A stretch of DNA of 64,000 bases from Mogibacterium neglectum (GTDB lineage: Bacteria > Bacillota > Clostridia > Peptostreptococcales > Anaerovoracaceae), in the NCBI RefSeq assembly GCF_030644205.1, contig NZ_CP128647.1, positions 1,178,001-1,242,000 of the forward strand, written 5' to 3'. Position 1 is the stretch's first letter; every line of letters begins with the position of its first letter. This document shows, piece by piece, positions 61,282 through 64,000 of the stretch. Both the position numbers and the translations under genes were made by a program. The notes beneath the pieces were generated by a model. The model was given only the letters and a program-made list of their open reading frames with translations. It was not told the DNA's origin and did not search any database.

Positions 61282-64000
61282 ATCTTTAGTAAATCAATTT
61301 GTCTTTCGAATAATCCGGTATATGATTTTGTAATTATTTTGGCTTCTTTAAACTTGTCTAGTTTCCTAGACACTTTACACTTGCCACTTTCTGCACTTCC
61401 TCCAATCGAACTTAAATCGACAGTTTGTTTAGCCCCATAGATATTATTAATGATATCTAATATCATCGATGCTTGTTTTGATAACTCAAGTGTTTCAAAC
61501 CTCAATATTCCATTTTTTATAGTGTCAGTAGTAATATTTTTTTTCGTATTAAGTGCATTACTCTCCATCTTTTCAATTATTACATTAATCATGAAAATAT
61601 TTTTCTGTTTAGTGATTATCCTATTTCCATATTTATCTATTTCAGTATAATCATTATTCTCTTTAGCCTTTTCGATTTTATGCATATATTCAGTAACTTC
61701 ATACGGCATATTTATTTGTTTAATTCCGTTTATATACATGGTATCACCAGTACTTCCGCCAATAGTATATTTATACCCATCTAACATTAGTTCTGTTTTT
61801 CTAGGCACAAATCTTATTACAACTTCAACAGTTTCAGCCGCCTGATTCATACCTTTTTCCAAGTACGATTCTTTTAGATATTCCTGAATTCTCTCAACAG
61901 TAAGCGTTCTGCTACTTCCTAGATATATCGGCAGTGTCTCGAATTTCCTAACTTCTTTGTTCTTTTCAGTGTATTTTACGAAGCAGTACCCCGATGTTCC
62001 AATAGCAGTTTTTCCGCCATATTTCGTAACATCGTTAAGCGGAGTATTCTTAGTTTTAAGCCCTGTATATACAAGTGGCTTTGCCTTTGACTTAGGATAA
62101 ATAGTTTCCTTAAAATATTCCCCTTTGCCCTCTTCAGTCTTATATGTTACTAGAGGAGAATATTTTGCCATTATTCGCTTGACGGTAGTAATAGTGTTGT
62201 TACCTTCTTCCACACTCCATGCAATCTCATTCTTATTCTGCACTGTGTTCTCAAAGAACTTACTTAAGTGATACTTATATTTCTTGTCATTTTCTTTTCC
62301 CTTGGATTCTTTTATAAATCTTGCAGGATTGCCCTCAAACTTCACATAATACGAATTTCCAACGACGATATTTAGATATGCGTCGTTAGCATGGTGATAG
62401 CAGTTTAAGACTCTGGATTTTGGCAATTTAAACTTCTGCCTAAAGTCAGAAACTAGTCTTGCTTTAGAGAATACTATCTTTGTATTGTTATCAAATGCTT
62501 GTGAGAAGATTCTTGTTATAGCTTTAGTTGCTTGACTTGTCTCGACCAACTGCCTACTTATAAATCCAGCTTTTTCATCATCTGAGAATGCATAACTATG
62601 TCTAGTAAGTCTTGCATATTTCTCGCTAGTGATGAACTTACCATCCAGTAAGGCTTTCCATTTACCATGCATTTTTGCTTGATTGCTTTAGTGATTGGCA
62701 TGTCACTCTTACGAGCATTGAACTCTTTCTTTACAAGGACTAAATTATTATGAATACTATCGTCCTTTGTAAAGTGCTGAGGATAAATGTGATCCAAGTC
62801 ATATAGGTTATCGTTCATCAAGTTATCTAAATCAATCTTCTCTCCAGAGTACATACACATTCCTTGCTGCATATAATAGAGGAAAAGTTTTCTGCTCTTG
62901 AATGCGGATTCATCTCGGTTCTCGATCTCTTTAATCCAGTCTTTAGTCTCACCTTTTATGTTCTTATATAAATCTATGAGCTTCTGCTTTCTAGATGTAG
63001 TTCTTTCTTTCTGCCCATCTCCTCGTGTAACTTCGACAGATACTCGTTTTGGAGCATAACCAATTACAGATTGTAATTCATCTACAATCTTCATAGTCTG
63101 CCATACCATTCTTTTTACAGATGGCGACAGATACATATCCTCAAGGTCTTCTATTTTCCAGCTAGAAAGAGGTTTGATTGTATCATCCATCATTCCATTC
63201 AGCTGGCTAGTAAATGTATAGTTGTCACTGAGAAGCTCCATTAGATTTTCTTGTCCATTCCACATAAAGCCGATGATACTATCTATCTCACCAGTTACTT
63301 TGGATGTTCCTTGCATCTCAAGAAATTTCTTAGATAGATTCCCCCATCCTTCGAATTTGAATCCTAATATCTTATTAAGCTGTTTCTTGTCAAATGTATT
63401 TGGGTATCTATCTTCGATTTTTTCTCGGATGATTTTTCTATCACCGCTGTATATAGTGCTCCAGTAGATGATGTCCTCTATGATGTCCTTATTGGATTGC
63501 TTAAACACAGCATCGCCAAATACAGCCCTAAACTTACCAAGCGATGCAAGTTTTGTTGTGCATGTTTCATCAGATAATCCTGTAATTTCAACATCATCGC
63601 GAGCATAATTGTGTTTAACTAAATATTCTTTTATTTTCTTCTTTGACACTTTATTCCCTAATGTGAACAAATCATTATAAATGCCTTGCTTAGCTTTAAC
63701 ACTGATTCTTTCGTTGTCTATCTTAATGTTGTTAATTTCATTTAGAACTATAAATTTTTCATACGCTAAGGAATGCTTAGGTAGTGTATACTCATCGGAC
63801 ATATACGAGCATCTTCTAAGCATACGCTTTATAAATTCTTCTGCGGATGCTGTTCTATCTATGTATTTATCAAAGTTCCAAGGCATAACTTTAACACCAG
63901 GTTTTAGTCCCTCTTCAGTTCTAACTGCCCAGTTGTTATAGCCTTTTACGCCATTAAACTCTCTACCTAGTGGTCCTACGTAGTATGGAATCTGGAATTC
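61278..64000 (-). pseudogene. cas9: cas9, frameshifted at an A tract; 5' end beyond window
   Basis: Effector nuclease of type II-A. The first part of the frame is open from the window edge (64000) to 62558 and holds, in order, EFQIPYYVGPLGRE (recognition lobe), RuvC-II (PKRVSVEVTRGDG), the HNH domain (LYDLDHIYPQ ... NNLVLVKKEFNARKSDMPITKAIKQ). A one-base loss near 62672-62676 (five A on the minus strand where six are needed) shifts to the second frame, which continues KMHGKWKALLDG ... HHANDAYLNI (RuvC-III) to the stop at 61278. The downstream frame and the following cas1-cas2-csn2 are intact. Either a recent inactivating indel, a phase-variable or slippage site, or a sequencing error in a homopolymer. 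RuvC-I lies outside the window. Confidence 0.9.

Noticed and set aside
62558-62671. C-terminal 38 residues of the first cas9 frame (CMVNGKPYWMVSS...)
   Set aside because: They do not resemble Cas9; the family sequence continues in the other frame, so this tail is a frameshift product.

Overview
The window looks like a chromosomal segment of an anaerobic low-to-mid GC Firmicute of class Clostridia. The evidence is a SCIFF ranthipeptide locus, HydE (an [FeFe]-hydrogenase maturase), a TlpA / CD1871A-type CXXC peptide / NapH-like ferredoxin trio, a YedE-YedF selenium/sulfur pair, AGGAGG-type ribosome binding sites and TTGACA/TATAAT-type promoters. Genus level is inference only: an oral Eubacterium/Mogibacterium-like member of Peptostreptococcales would fit. 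There is no rRNA, insertion sequence or clear prophage. One tRNA-Leu(CAG) is present.

Layout. 1-8.1 kb (minus strand): a NUDIX ADP-ribose pyrophosphatase running off the left edge, a small orphan protein, then the proteostasis operon tig-clpP-clpX-lon-engB followed by hpt. 8.2-20 kb: CYTH protein, murI (directly behind the tRNA-Leu and its terminator), a DUF1292 protein, uvrC, a PBP-fold protein that has lost all three catalytic motifs, serC with divergent serA, a HEAT-repeat protein, a lipid kinase, YihY and RdgB. 20-31 kb: an AEC transporter, the SCIFF maturase and its peptide, a universal-stress-protein fusion with a long acidic tail, an ADP-forming CoA-ligase alpha subunit, gap, an Ldh_2-family dehydrogenase, hydE and an OhrR-type MarR regulator. 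31-42 kb: patatin, phosphatase, a SulP transporter with a large C-terminal extension, an aldo/keto reductase-ferredoxin, a nitroreductase, and a MarR/heterodimeric ABC exporter/NUDIX operon.

42.6-47.2 kb is a redox/chalcogen neighbourhood. A YedE-type transporter carries an in-frame TGA followed by a SECIS-like hairpin (candidate selenoprotein). It is followed by YedF, a rhodanese lipoprotein, a LOG protein and the TlpA-CD1871A-NapH operon. 47-58.7 kb: ogt, a membrane-anchored HNH nuclease, a sugar-transfer-associated ATP-grasp protein, a ferric-reductase-like membrane protein translationally coupled to a giant 1171-residue FMN-binding surface protein with tandem 207-residue repeats, several unknown proteins, a lipoprotein and a DODA-type dioxygenase. 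58.7-64 kb: a small DNA-binding-like protein and a type II-A CRISPR-Cas locus (cas9-cas1-cas2-csn2-array), in which cas9 is frameshifted at a short A tract and runs off the right edge.

The observations most worth a second look are the candidate Sec-containing YedE, the SCIFF peptide lacking the usual cross-link Cys/Thr pair, the dead PBP-fold protein coupled to serC, the flavinylated surface protein/haem-protein pair, and the frameshifted cas9.
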